DNA of 64,000 bases from Acidimicrobiia bacterium (GCA_023264995.1 JAHFUR010000003.1:124001-188000); one strand, 5' to 3'. Counted from the stretch's first letter, positions 23,683 through 32,608 are shown. Notes: generated by a model from the sequence alone, not told the origin. Numbers and translations are program-made.

Positions 23683-24155
23683 CCGGTTCGCGCCGCTCGC
23701 GTGTTCGCCGTGGCCAAGGCGGTGCTGGCATGAGTCCGTTCAGGCGCGACGAGGCTGGCTTCTCCATGGTCATCTGGACGATGAGCCTGGCGGTGGTGTT
23801 GTTCGCAGTCATCTACCTGGTCACGGACACGTGGCGCCTGATCGCTGCCGATCGCGCCTTGTCCGCCGCCGTCGACGCCGCCGCAGCGGCCGGCGCCAAC
23901 GCCATCGACGAGGACTCCTACCGGGCCGGTGCCAACGTGCGCCTGGACCCGGCCCGGGCGGAGGCCCTGGCCCGCCAGTCCCTCGCCGAGCAGGACGATG
24001 CGGACCAGTTCGTTGGGGTAACCGTCTCAGCCGCCCCCGACCAGATCACCGTCGCGGCCGACCGCAGTGTTCAGCTGCTGCTGCTGCGCTTCATCGGCGA
24101 GTCCGGCCGACTGGTGCACGCTGAAGGACAGGGCACCCCAAGGACGTCGCCGTGA
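23679..24155 (+). CDS. TadG/TadE-like pilus protein 3
   Basis: 158-residue protein with the signature RRDEAGFSMVIWTMSLAVVL, a membrane helix, and an exported part beginning AADRALSAAVDAAAAAGANA, which resembles the TadG/RcpC-associated Flp assembly family in which such an alanine-rich amphipathic segment follows the anchor. GTG 23679 overlaps the preceding gene; ATG 23730 is an alternative start. Third of three consecutive pilin-like genes. Confidence 0.75.
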   Translation: MTGSRRSRVRRGQGGAGMSPFRRDEAGFSMVIWTMSLAVVLFAVIYLVTDTWRLIAADRALSAAVDAAAAAGANAIDEDSYRAGANVRLDPARAEALARQSLAEQDDADQFVGVTVSAAPDQITVAADRSVQLLLLRFIGESGRLVHAEGQGTPRTSP

Positions 24156-24231
24156 GCGGTCTTGGCGTCCCCTGCCTTATCTCGTCGGGCGACGATCGCC
24201 CGAGTGGTTCTATGAACAAGGAGGACCTGGA

Positions 24232-24900
24232 ATGAGTTGGCGACACAACGCCGGAAGCGACATCTCCACGGTTCCCAACGTCGGCGTACCGCCGACACCA
24301 CCTGGTGGGCCGGAGACGCCGACGCCGAGCTCGCGGCGCCACGTGGTCGTCGGCCTGATCATGGCCCTCATGGCTGTGGGCCTTGCAGCGGTGCTCATCC
24401 AGCGCGCCAACACCGACGAGGGAGCTGCCACCTTGCCGACGGCCGCCTCGCCGACGTCGGTCACGGCGCCGCCTGCCGACCAGCCGCCGGCGCTCATTAA
24501 CACCGGCGAGGACTGGGATGCCATCGTGCGCAGCATGGTCGCCTACAGCGACTGGCTGTATCTGCACCCGAAGCCCGAGCTGCTCGACACATACTCGCTG
24601 CCCTCGAACCCGAGCTATGCCGACACCAGGCTGGCGCTGACCAACCTGGCCACCAAGGGGTGGCGGTACGATCCGCCGCGGGTGGCGGCAAGGGTTGAGA
24701 TCGTGCGGCTCAACAGCCGCATCAACCCGACCGCAGCCGCCGTGTTCGTGCGCTTCGGTCCCGCCCCTCAGTACCGGGTGGTTGACCAGTCCGGCGCGGA
24801 GGTCGCCAACAAGCCAGCCACCGCGGTTGGCAACAGCGTCATCTGGACGCTGGCGCAGAAGAACGGTCGTTGGTACCTGGCCGACGTGGACGCTCTGTGA
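24232..24900 (+). CDS. Single-pass anchored protein of the Tad operon
   Basis: 222 residues: a proline-rich cytoplasmic leader, one membrane helix at about 40-60 (HVVVGLIMALMAVGLAAVLI), a Thr/Ala/Pro linker, and an outer domain with an alpha+beta look (MVAYSDWLYLHPKPELLDTY, WTLAQKNGRWYLADVDAL). The C-terminal pattern ending in NGRWYLADV is typical of NTF2-like/VirB8-like folds, but this is a fold-level guess. ATG 24232 has an AAGGAGG site. It ends in a four-base overlap with the following exported protein. Confidence 0.75.
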   Translation: MSWRHNAGSDISTVPNVGVPPTPPGGPETPTPSSRRHVVVGLIMALMAVGLAAVLIQRANTDEGAATLPTAASPTSVTAPPADQPPALINTGEDWDAIVRSMVAYSDWLYLHPKPELLDTYSLPSNPSYADTRLALTNLATKGWRYDPPRVAARVEIVRLNSRINPTAAAVFVRFGPAPQYRVVDQSGAEVANKPATAVGNSVIWTLAQKNGRWYLADVDAL

Positions 24901-25910
24901 GCCGCCGCCGTCACTTCACCGCTTCGGCCGGTGTCCTGCTCGTCCTGATGGCGGTCTCGCCGGTGAGCGGCCAGCAGTCGCCTCCGGTCACGGCAGTCGG
25001 CAATATCGGATCAGACGTCGGCGTCGGGCTCGGCGCCCCGGGAGGGCCAGGCGGCCCGGGCAGCCAGCCGACGTCGGCCGGGAACGCCGGCGCTAGTAGC
25101 AACGGCAACACCGGCGTGATACCGACGGCATCGGGCGGAGGTGGATCCAGCAGTGGCGGCTCAAGTGGTGGATCGTCAGGGCCTCCGCTTACATGGGTGC
25201 GGACGTACCCCAATGTCGGCAGCCTGGGTGGTGAGCAGGCCGTCAGCGCCGGAGCGTTCTGCCTCGACGACGCCGGCAACCGGGGCGTCAGCTACGTCGA
25301 CAATCTAACCAACACCCAGACCGGCGAAGTGGTGAGCACCCGTAGCGGCTGTGCCACGTCGGCCACGCCGGCACCCAACGCCCAAAGCAACGGGTCCACG
25401 ACGGCGGCCCAACCCCCGCCGACGCCGGCCGAAATCTGGGCACGGACGCCGATCGCCACCCCGACCTTCGGAGTCAACCCCGACCAGGGCTTGACCGGAT
25501 TGGCCACCTGGCTGTGGGACCCGAACGGAGGCGCTGCGGTCAATGCCACGGTGCAGCTGCGCGGCTACTCGGCGCAAGCCTCGGCCACGCCGGTGCGCTG
25601 GGAATGGACGATGGGCGGCCGGCCGGGTGACACCGAGTCGCGCCAGAACCCGCCCTACCGGGTGGTGAGCACTCAGCCGGGTCGGGCGTGGGCGCCGGGC
25701 GGGCGGGGAGGTCCGCCGGCCGCCACCTACATGTACGAGACGAAGGGCGACTACACGCTGACTCTGACCGTCACCTGGACTGGCTCCTACACCTACACCG
25801 ACCCTGCCGGTGCAGTGCAGAGCGTCGACCTGGGCACGACCACGCGGACGGCAACCAGGAACTACCAGGTGGCCGAGCTGCGGCCCGTGCTGACGGCGAC
25901 GGGCCCATGA
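24897..25910 (+). CDS. Secreted PKD-like protein
   Basis: 337 residues with a signal peptide (RRRHFTASAGVLLVLMAVSP, cleavage near SGQQ), a Gly/Ser-rich low-complexity stretch at about 35-95, and a C-terminal Ig/PKD-like domain recognised by WEWTMGGRPGD and TYMYETKGDYTLTLTVTW. Two cysteines (AFCLDD and SGCATS) could pair. It is probably an extracellular adhesin or pilus-associated protein made with the Tad machinery; its substrate is unknown. Confidence 0.75.
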   Translation: MSRRRHFTASAGVLLVLMAVSPVSGQQSPPVTAVGNIGSDVGVGLGAPGGPGGPGSQPTSAGNAGASSNGNTGVIPTASGGGGSSSGGSSGGSSGPPLTWVRTYPNVGSLGGEQAVSAGAFCLDDAGNRGVSYVDNLTNTQTGEVVSTRSGCATSATPAPNAQSNGSTTAAQPPPTPAEIWARTPIATPTFGVNPDQGLTGLATWLWDPNGGAAVNATVQLRGYSAQASATPVRWEWTMGGRPGDTESRQNPPYRVVSTQPGRAWAPGGRGGPPAATYMYETKGDYTLTLTVTWTGSYTYTDPAGAVQSVDLGTTTRTATRNYQVAELRPVLTATGP

Positions 25911-25941
25911 CCTACGGGACGGCCCCAGAGGGAGAGTACGC

Positions 25942-28900
25942 ATGAGACGGCTGCGCTCCGTGGCGTCGCTTATCGCCTTGGTGGGCTTCGAGGCTGCTGC
26001 CATGCTTATCCTCCGCCGGGCCGGCCAGGTCGAGGCGTGGCGGGTCGACTGGCAGCACTTCAGTCGGTGGCTCGACGCGGCGCCGATCGAGGACGTGGTG
26101 GCGGGGCTGGCCCGATCGGCCGGACTGGTCATCGTCGGATGGCTCTGCGTGTCCACGACGCTCTACCTCCTGGCCACAGTGTGCCGTGCGCCACGTCTCA
26201 TCCGCGCCGCCGGGCTGTTCACGCTGCCGGGAGTGCGCCGCATGGTGGAGGGCACCGTCGCCGTGTCCATGATGGCCACGGCCTTGGCCAGCCGCGTGGG
26301 GCCGGCGATGGCCCAGGAGCCGGCCGGGGGCTGGGCGAGAAACCCGGTGGTGGCGGCTGCCTCGCCGGCGCCCCCAGCCTTCACTTCCGCCGTCCGCATC
26401 GAGCTACCCCCCGACGTCGCCCACGCGGTCGAGCCCACCGCCACCGAAGCGGGCCGGTGGGTGGTCGCTCCCGGGGACAACTTCTGGGACATAGCGGCCG
26501 CCGACGTAGCCCACCGGCGGGGGGTGCCCGTCGAGACGCTGCGGGCGGCCGACATCGCGGACCGTTGGCGAGAGATCATCGAGGCCAGCGAGTCCGCCGG
26601 CGGGGTGCCGTCGGGTGACGCGAACCTGATCTACCCGGGAGCCGTCCAGGTCCTGCCGCCCTCCCGGGCCGTGGCTGCCGCGCCAGCTGCCTCTTTACCG
26701 ACGGCCCCTCCTGCGGTGGCGGCCCCGGCTCCCGCCGGCACATCGGCTGCGCTCACACCGCGACCACCACCGCCGCCGCCTGCGACTGCCGCTCCGCCCG
26801 CCAGCGTGGCCACACCTACCCCCACGCCGGCCGTGGTCGACGGGTCATCCACATCGGGCGTCGTGGAGTCTTCGGCGTCAGCGCCGACCACACCCCCGTC
26901 GATGCCGGCGACCACCACGGCGGCAACCACTACCGCCGCCTCTCCAGGAGGCGCGGTCTCGCCCTCCACGGCGGTTACCGCCACGACGTCGCCGGCTGCG
27001 CAGACTCCGCAGGTACATGAGCGATCAGGTGCTGCAAGGCAGCGCGTGCCGCTCGCCCAGGCCGCAGTTGGGGTGTCCAGCCTGCTCGGGGGGATCTTCG
27101 TGTGGCGGATGCGCCGAGAGGGCATGGCCGCCCAGCGCCGGCGGCGGCGGGGCCGAGACCTCGTGTCCCAGCCGGATCCCGTGGCGGAACCGGTGGAGCG
27201 CCGGGTGCGCGCCATCGCCGAGGTGGAGACCGTGCACTGGGTCGACGCCACCCTCCGCTACGCCAGCGCAGTCTTGGCCGAGGCCGGCGGCGGGGAGGTG
27301 GAGGGCATCCTATGCGTGCGCCCGGGCCAGCTCGGCATGGAGCTGGTCGTAGACCCTCCCGCTCCGCCGGTCGGACGCTTCGACTCTACCGACGACGGCC
27401 GCACCTGGACGCTGGATCCCGACTTGGAGCTGAGAGAGCTGCAGGACTTGGCCTGGGGCCAAGTCCTGGTGCCGGCGCTGTGCAGTGTCGGCAGCACGCC
27501 CGACGGGCCCGTGCTCGTCGACCTGGAGCAGGCCGGCGTGCTCTCCGTGGAGGGCGACCCAGCCCGAGTCGAGGGGTTCCTGGCTGGCGCCGCCCTGGAG
27601 ATGGCCAGCGCCCCGTGGGCCAACGACACCGCCGTATACCTCCTGGGCGGCGATGGGCGCCTGGCTGGGCGGGACCTGGTGGAGGCGATCGACGACGTGG
27701 CTGGCTTCATTGCCGACCTGGACCAGCTGACCAGCCTGGTGACCGACGAGGAGCTGGTCGCAGCGCCGTCGACGCTGGCCGCCCGGGTGGCCCCGGGCAA
27801 CGCCGAGGGGTGGTTTCCCGCGGTGGTGGTAGCCCATCCCGGCACCGACATCGATGCGTTGTCGCCGCTGGCGGCCCGGGCCCGGCCCCGCCGCTCGGGC
27901 CTCGCCCTTGTCGGGCCGGGGCCCCTGCCCGGCGCCACCTGGCGGCTGGTACTCGAGCCCGACGGCGGAGCAGTGCTTGAGCCGCTCGGCCTCGAGCTCG
28001 ATTCCCATATCGACGCCGACGTGGTCGCTGCCTTGACCGGTCGCATTGCGGCCCGGGCTGACCAGGCAGGCCTGGCCCCGGTCATCGACCTGGTCCCCGA
28101 GCAGGCTGCTGCAGTCCCCACCCCTGCGCCGACCGATGAGGTCGACGAGGAGCCGATGGAGGGCGAGGTGCGCTTCCTGGGGCCAGTGGAGATCACCTGG
28201 GCCGCCCACGTCGACGAGGCCGGCCCTGACCGGGCCATCCTGCTGGCCGCCGCGGCCGCTTTCCTGGGAGCACACTCCGACCACCCCGTACCCGCCCCAC
28301 GCCTGCAAGAGGCGCTGTGGCCGCTGGGCCTCGACGACAGCGACGTGCGGGCCGGCTCGGTCAAGGACGGCACCCTCCGCTCCACCATGTCGCGCCTACG
28401 CACCGCCCTGGGCAAGGACTCATTGGGCCGCAACCATCTCCCGGCAGCGAAGAACGGCACCTACACGCTCGGGCCCCGTTTCGGCTGCGACTGGAGCCGG
28501 TTCCAGGCGCTGGTCGCCGCCGCCCAAACGGGGTCCTCCGCGGAGGCGATCGAGTTGCTGCGCGAGGCGCTGGGGCTGATCCGGGGCCGCCCGTTCGAGG
28601 ACGCGCCGCCGATCTACTTCAGCTGGGCGGACGATTCGCCCCTCGTGTCGGACATCGAGAAGGCGGTGGCTATGGCAGCGGAGGAGCTCGGCGAGCGGGC
28701 GCTGGAGGCGGGCGATCCCGAGCTGGCGGAGTGGGCCGCCAGCCAGGGACTGCGGGTGGTGCCGGTACGCGAGGACCTGTACCGGGTGCGCTTCCAGGCC
28801 GCCTTCGACGCCGGCGACCACGACGGCCTCGACGCCGCCCACACCGAGGCGGTCCGGGCGGTCCGGACCCACATCGACCCGACTGAGGCCCTCCAGGATG

Positions 28901-29001
28901 AGACCGAGCGCCTCTACCAGCGGCTCAAGCGGGCCTGCCGGTCCCGGGACTCTCAGGGCGATGCGGAGGGGGCGCGACGTGCACGAACGACGACGGGCTG
29001 A
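25942..29001 (+). CDS. Membrane-embedded LysM plus BTAD (SARP-like) protein
   Basis: 1019-residue multidomain protein. Two N-terminal membrane helices (about 7-25 and 59-80) precede an extracytoplasmic LysM-type module at about 170-230 (RWVVAPGDNFWDIAAADV, ANLIYPGAVQVLP). A 130-residue Pro/Thr/Ala linker follows, then a third helix at about 368-387 (LAQAAVGVSSLLGGIFVW), a large cytoplasmic middle region, and at about 741-1010 a winged-helix-like plus BTAD domain (VRFLGPVEITW, LRSTMSRLRTALGKDSLGRN, ERALEAGDPELAEWAASQGL). The layout suggests a cell-wall sensor connected to a SARP-type output, but DNA binding by a membrane-tethered protein is unproven. It overlaps the start of the next HTH gene. 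Confidence 0.85.
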   Translation: MRRLRSVASLIALVGFEAAAMLILRRAGQVEAWRVDWQHFSRWLDAAPIEDVVAGLARSAGLVIVGWLCVSTTLYLLATVCRAPRLIRAAGLFTLPGVRRMVEGTVAVSMMATALASRVGPAMAQEPAGGWARNPVVAAASPAPPAFTSAVRIELPPDVAHAVEPTATEAGRWVVAPGDNFWDIAAADVAHRRGVPVETLRAADIADRWREIIEASESAGGVPSGDANLIYPGAVQVLPPSRAVAAAPAASLPTAPPAVAAPAPAGTSAALTPRPPPPPPATAAPPASVATPTPTPAVVDGSSTSGVVESSASAPTTPPSMPATTTAATTTAASPGGAVSPSTAVTATTSPAAQTPQVHERSGAARQRVPLAQAAVGVSSLLGGIFVWRMRREGMAAQRRRRRGRDLVSQPDPVAEPVERRVRAIAEVETVHWVDATLRYASAVLAEAGGGEVEGILCVRPGQLGMELVVDPPAPPVGRFDSTDDGRTWTLDPDLELRELQDLAWGQVLVPALCSVGSTPDGPVLVDLEQAGVLSVEGDPARVEGFLAGAALEMASAPWANDTAVYLLGGDGRLAGRDLVEAIDDVAGFIADLDQLTSLVTDEELVAAPSTLAARVAPGNAEGWFPAVVVAHPGTDIDALSPLAARARPRRSGLALVGPGPLPGATWRLVLEPDGGAVLEPLGLELDSHIDADVVAALTGRIAARADQAGLAPVIDLVPEQAAAVPTPAPTDEVDEEPMEGEVRFLGPVEITWAAHVDEAGPDRAILLAAAAAFLGAHSDHPVPAPRLQEALWPLGLDDSDVRAGSVKDGTLRSTMSRLRTALGKDSLGRNHLPAAKNGTYTLGPRFGCDWSRFQALVAAAQTGSSAEAIELLREALGLIRGRPFEDAPPIYFSWADDSPLVSDIEKAVAMAAEELGERALEAGDPELAEWAASQGLRVVPVREDLYRVRFQAAFDAGDHDGLDAAHTEAVRAVRTHIDPTEALQDETERLYQRLKRACRSRDSQGDAEGARRARTTTG

Positions 29002-29728
29002 GGAGTCGGCCCCTACTGAGGCGGACCGGGTCTCCGCCGTCCCGGGCCGCCCGCAGGGGCCGGCTTCTCAACCCGTCGTGGTCAGCGACTCAGCCGGTGA
29101 ACCGCCGGCACCGGCCAAGGTGCGGGACGCGAACCAAGTGGTGGCCTACAACTTCCGAGCCGCCCGCAAACTGCGGGGCTGGACCCAGGAGGAGGCGGCC
29201 CGCCGGCTTGCGCCCTACCTCGGCCAGAAGCTTCCGAAGGCATCGATTTCCGGAATCGAGCGTTCCTTTGACCGCGAGCGCCGGCGGTCCTTCGACGCCC
29301 AGGATCTCGTAGCCTTCTCCCTCGCCTTCGACCTGCCCGTGGTGTGGTTCCTGCTGCCGCCGCCGAGTGCCGCTGACTATGAACTGGCGGCGGCCAGCCG
29401 GTCGCTGCAGCTACTCGCCACTCTGCTTATGGGTCGCGACGACCAGCTCGACCACATCAAGGGGCGGATGCGGGAGCTACGGGCGGCCGACCCCGGATCA
29501 TCAGGGGATGTGCTGGCCGAGGCCGGCGGGTTCCCGCCGGAGCTGAGCTGGGAGCAGTTCCAACGCAGCCGGGAGAAGGCGCTGTTCGCGCTCGTCGAGG
29601 AGGAGGCCTCCGACCTCGAACGACTGATGGGCGATCTGCGGCGGGTGATGGTCCGCTTTGACGATCTGTCCCTGCGTGCGCACTATGCCTCGTACCCACG
29701 GACCGGCTTGGGCTCCTCGCATGACTGA
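28979..29728 (+). CDS. XRE-family HTH protein
   Basis: 249 residues when started at GTG 28979, preceded by GGAGGGGG at 28965-28972; an in-frame ATG at 28961 is possible. After a disordered 50-residue leader there is an XRE-type helix-turn-helix at about 60-120 (NFRAARKLRGWTQEEAARRL, SISGIERSFDRERRRSFDAQ), then a helical C-terminal half with a possible coiled coil (KALFALVEEEASDLERLMGD). It is probably the local regulator of the conjugation genes. The gene overlaps its upstream neighbour by 23 bases and the next gene by eight. Confidence 0.85.
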   Translation: MHERRRAEESAPTEADRVSAVPGRPQGPASQPVVVSDSAGEPPAPAKVRDANQVVAYNFRAARKLRGWTQEEAARRLAPYLGQKLPKASISGIERSFDRERRRSFDAQDLVAFSLAFDLPVVWFLLPPPSAADYELAAASRSLQLLATLLMGRDDQLDHIKGRMRELRAADPGSSGDVLAEAGGFPPELSWEQFQRSREKALFALVEEEASDLERLMGDLRRVMVRFDDLSLRAHYASYPRTGLGSSHD

Positions 29729-30452
29729 TCCGGCGCCGAGCATTGTCGGCGCCGGCGCCCGCGGAGGACGAACGGACGAGCTGCTGCCCCTGGTCACCAC
29801 GGTGCTGCGTCCGGCCGAGGTGACCGAGTTGCGCCGGCGCGTGGCCGCCCTCCCGGCCGACTGCGACAGCGGCCTCGATCGAGCGACCGCCTACGACGTG
29901 CTCTCCCAGCTCGCCGAGCTCCAGGCCCGGCGCAAGCACGGCCCCAACCACGTCCACTGCCCCTACTGCGGCGAGGGCTTCGACGTCGCCCACGGGGTGA
30001 CGACCAGGCCCCCGGGATGGCGCAAGCCGCCGCCCCGCCATCCCGACCCGGTGGCCGCGTCGTCGACCGTGGCCGGCGCCGAGGAGGTCACCAGGGTGCT
30101 GGCCACGGCGATGGCATGGGGCAGCGACCGGCTGGCGGGAAAGGATGCGTTCTGGGTCGACTTCGCTCGCGACATCCTCTGGCCGCTGCTCTACCTGGCG
30201 AACGCCACCGGCCGCGAAATGGAGCAGGTCCGCTGGTGGACGCACTCGCTGCCAGTGGCCGAAACGATGGCCACCGTGGCCATCGAGCTGGAGGCTCTCG
30301 CCCCGGGAGCCGACGCCGATCGGGCCCGGCGCCAGTGGGCCAGGATCGCCGGCCAACGCGAGCAGGCCCAGCGCACCGCCTTCCCCTACGCGTACGGGAT
30401 GATCCGCCATTGGGAGCTTTCACCTGCGGCCCCCGGAGAAGCCAGCGCGTGA
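29721..30452 (+). CDS. Zinc-ribbon protein carrying a coupling-protein-like segment
   Basis: 243 residues from ATG 29721, which overlaps the XRE gene stop by eight bases. A small zinc-binding element HVHCPYCGEGFDVAHG lies at about 76-90. The region around residues 137-175 (DRLAGKDAFWVDFARDILWP, LLYLANATGREMEQVRWW) closely resembles a stretch of the coupling protein encoded at 39554-41557 (ADFWMQSAKELLWPLLYVAA, MRDVVRWVTTHD). It lacks Walker motifs. It may be a stand-alone partner or competitor of the VirD4 all-alpha domain region; this is inferred from the similarity. Confidence 0.72.
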   Translation: MTDPAPSIVGAGARGGRTDELLPLVTTVLRPAEVTELRRRVAALPADCDSGLDRATAYDVLSQLAELQARRKHGPNHVHCPYCGEGFDVAHGVTTRPPGWRKPPPRHPDPVAASSTVAGAEEVTRVLATAMAWGSDRLAGKDAFWVDFARDILWPLLYLANATGREMEQVRWWTHSLPVAETMATVAIELEALAPGADADRARRQWARIAGQREQAQRTAFPYAYGMIRHWELSPAAPGEASA

Positions 30453-30528
30453 AGGGTGCAGCCTCGGGTGGCCGGGGCTGGACGCGAGCTGCCCGGCCGA
30501 CACCGACCTGTTCGCAAGGCGCTGAAAG

Positions 30529-30924
30529 TCAGGCGGCTCCGCCGGGTTCCAGGCCGGGAAGAGTCGGCTGGGTGACTGTGCCAGCTTGACACCGAGGTCG
30601 GCGCAGTGGCGCCACTCCAGCGGACTGAATAGCGATCGGCGCCGACGGTCCGGCGGCCCTCGAGGCGGCGTCGCAGAGCAGGCTGACGGCGGCCACGATC
30701 TCCTCGTCGGTGGCGTCGTCGCCCCCGCGGACGATGAGCCGTACCGCCCAGCCCAAGCGGCCGGGCTGGGCGGGCAGGGTGGCCAGCTCCGTCCGGGCCC
30801 GGCCGAGCTCGTCGACGTCGCCCTCGCCGGTGGCCACCAGGCCCCGGTACCAACGGACCAGAGCCACGCTGGCCCGCCCCACGGCGCCGAGGTCGACCAC
30901 GACCGCGTCGGCCGGCCCGCTCAC
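30529..30924 (-). CDS. Small hypothetical protein, last gene of the hydrolase operon
   Basis: 131-residue product from GTG 30924, which overlaps the stop of the upstream gene (GTGA). It starts MSGPADAVVVDLGAVGRASV and is probably a soluble helical protein (ELGRARTELATLPAQPGRLG, IVAAVSLLCDAASRA) with a short C-terminal tail ending TLPGLEPGG. No family is recognised. It is convergent with the zinc-ribbon gene, 76 bases apart. The role is presumably tied to the peptidoglycan hydrolase/T4SS set. Confidence 0.68.
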   Translation of the reverse strand: MSGPADAVVVDLGAVGRASVALVRWYRGLVATGEGDVDELGRARTELATLPAQPGRLGWAVRLIVRGGDDATDEEIVAAVSLLCDAASRAAGPSAPIAIQSAGVAPLRRPRCQAGTVTQPTLPGLEPGGAA

Positions 30925-31487
30925 GCCGGGAGCTCCCAGGAGTGCAGCGCCACCCACTGGGCACCGCGCCGGGCGAAGTAGAACACCGTGTTCGCGTCGC
31001 TGATCGCCGGGCCGCCGTCGAGGCGGGTGGCCGACCAGACGACGGCCACCTGGACAACGTCGGGATGGCCGGTGCTGGAGGCGCCGGCGGCATGGACGAC
31101 AACGTCGGCGCAACAGGGCTGGGCCCGGCCGCTGCCCCAGTAGCCGTAGAAGGCGTCGCGCCCGTCTCCGGTGGCGTCGGCCCGCAGCAGGGCGGCGCCG
31201 AGGCGGCTGGTCTCGGTGGCCACCGCCGGTCCCAGGTTGGAGCGGGCTGGGTCACTGAGCTGGGCCCAGTAGCCGGCCTTGGTGGGGGCGCCCTCGCCGA
31301 TGGCAGCCCAGGGAGGCGAGGCGACCGCGGATGTCGTCGCCGAGGTGGTGGACGACGGTGCTGGTACCGCGGAGGGCCCCCTGGCGCTGGTTGCGGTGAG
31401 CGGCCGGGTGGTCCCGGGGGGCCGAAGGAGGGCCCAGGCGCCGACGAAGGCGCCGACTACGGCAACAGCGGCCAAGGCCCGCCTCAC
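30921..31487 (-). CDS. Exported or membrane-anchored hypothetical protein
   Basis: 188 residues with an N-terminal signal anchor (MRRALAAVAVVGAFVGAWAL), a Thr/Ser/Pro linker, and an exported domain containing a vicinal cysteine pair (AQPCCADVVVH) and a final strand-rich part (VFYFARRGAQWVALHSWEL). The general plan resembles the anchored T4SS accessory proteins of Gram-positive conjugation, but I could not match a family. It overlaps the hydrolase gene upstream and the small gene downstream by four bases each. Confidence 0.75.
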   Translation of the reverse strand: MRRALAAVAVVGAFVGAWALLRPPGTTRPLTATSARGPSAVPAPSSTTSATTSAVASPPWAAIGEGAPTKAGYWAQLSDPARSNLGPAVATETSRLGAALLRADATGDGRDAFYGYWGSGRAQPCCADVVVHAAGASSTGHPDVVQVAVVWSATRLDGGPAISDANTVFYFARRGAQWVALHSWELPA

Positions 31488-32608
31488 GGCCGCTCCTGGG
31501 GGCCTGTGCCCGCCAGCAGGATCGCGGTCTGAAGGTGCTTGCGGCAGCGACGGTGCCGGCCGGTTCGGACAAGCTGGAGGCCGAAGCTAATCAGCACCAG
31601 CCGCCCGTCGCCAAGGAACCCGATCCCGACAAGGGCCGAGGCTCGCCATCCGACGTGAAGGTGGTCAGCGTGATCGGAGTCGCTGAAGGCGCCCGGGTAC
31701 CGCTCCAGATCCGGCCACGGTGAGCCGAGCTCGTCGGGGCGCAGGGGAGGAGCCGATCCCAGGCTCTGCTCGGCCACGGCCCGGGCCCCGTCGGCCGAGG
31801 CGCTCACGTCGACACCGTCGACGGCGTAGATGTCCACCGCCCGGCCGTAGTAGTGGTTGGAGACGCGATCGGTGCCGGCCACGAACTGGTTGTGGCCGGT
31901 CTTGAACACGCTGACCGAGATGCGGTGGTTGACCACCAGGGCGGCCAGGTAGTCGACCACCCGCTGGTCGACGACGCCGGCGAGCAGGTCGGCCCGGGCC
32001 CGCTCGGTCAGGATCAGGTTGGGGTTGTCGGCCAGTGCCGCCGCGCTGGTGGCGCTGGCCGCGGTCAGGCTGGCGGCGTCGGAGTAGCGGGCGGCCCGGG
32101 CCAGCACGTCGTCGATGTAGGCCTCGGAGTGGTTGTAGTGCCAGATGGCTCTGCGGAGCTTGTCGGGTTCGCCGACGCCGTTGGCGCACAAGTAGTTGGC
32201 GGCGCCGAAGACGGCGTCGGTGGGGTCGTAGCGGTCCTTGTCGCCGTCGCCATCGCCGTCGACGCCGTAGGCGTCCCAGGTGCCCTGAAGGAACTGCATG
32301 GGCCCGCCGGCGCCGGCGAAGTTCTCCCCGCTGTGGACCCCAGGCAGGGTGGAGCGGCCGTGGTCGGTCTCCACCGAGCCGATGCCGGCCAGCACCGCCC
32401 ACGACAGGCCCGGGCAGGTCTCGGCCGCCTTGCGGTAGATGGCCAGCATCTCGGGAGGGATGTCGGCCACGGCGTAAACGCTGGGGTTGCCGGCGGGGGC
32501 CCCGGCCGCCTTCGACGCCCCCAACATCATCCCGCCGATGGCGAGCACCGCGAGCAGGACGGCGATCAGCGCGCCGCCCACCCCCAGGGCGACCGCAGCG
32601 GGCTTCAT
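31484..32608 (-). CDS. Two-domain peptidoglycan hydrolase (SLT plus M15-like)
   Basis: Likely opens the cell wall for the T4SS. 374 residues: an N-terminal membrane helix at about 5-30; a soluble lytic transglycosylase (SLT_2-like) domain with the catalytic glutamate in GIGSVETDHGRSTLPG and the motif GAGGPMQFLQGTWDAYGVDG; and a C-terminal part resembling M15/VanY-type peptidases, with NHYYGRAVDIYAVDG (His and Asp) and DHADHLHVGW supplying putative zinc ligands. The ATG at 32608 is chosen; an upstream extension would run through the nested palindrome. It is divergent from the T4SS operon and leads a three-gene minus-strand operon. The last 50 residues are hydrophobic and basic, with no clear homology. 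Confidence 0.87.
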   Translation of the reverse strand: MKPAAVALGVGGALIAVLLAVLAIGGMMLGASKAAGAPAGNPSVYAVADIPPEMLAIYRKAAETCPGLSWAVLAGIGSVETDHGRSTLPGVHSGENFAGAGGPMQFLQGTWDAYGVDGDGDGDKDRYDPTDAVFGAANYLCANGVGEPDKLRRAIWHYNHSEAYIDDVLARAARYSDAASLTAASATSAAALADNPNLILTERARADLLAGVVDQRVVDYLAALVVNHRISVSVFKTGHNQFVAGTDRVSNHYYGRAVDIYAVDGVDVSASADGARAVAEQSLGSAPPLRPDELGSPWPDLERYPGAFSDSDHADHLHVGWRASALVGIGFLGDGRLVLISFGLQLVRTGRHRRCRKHLQTAILLAGTGPQERP

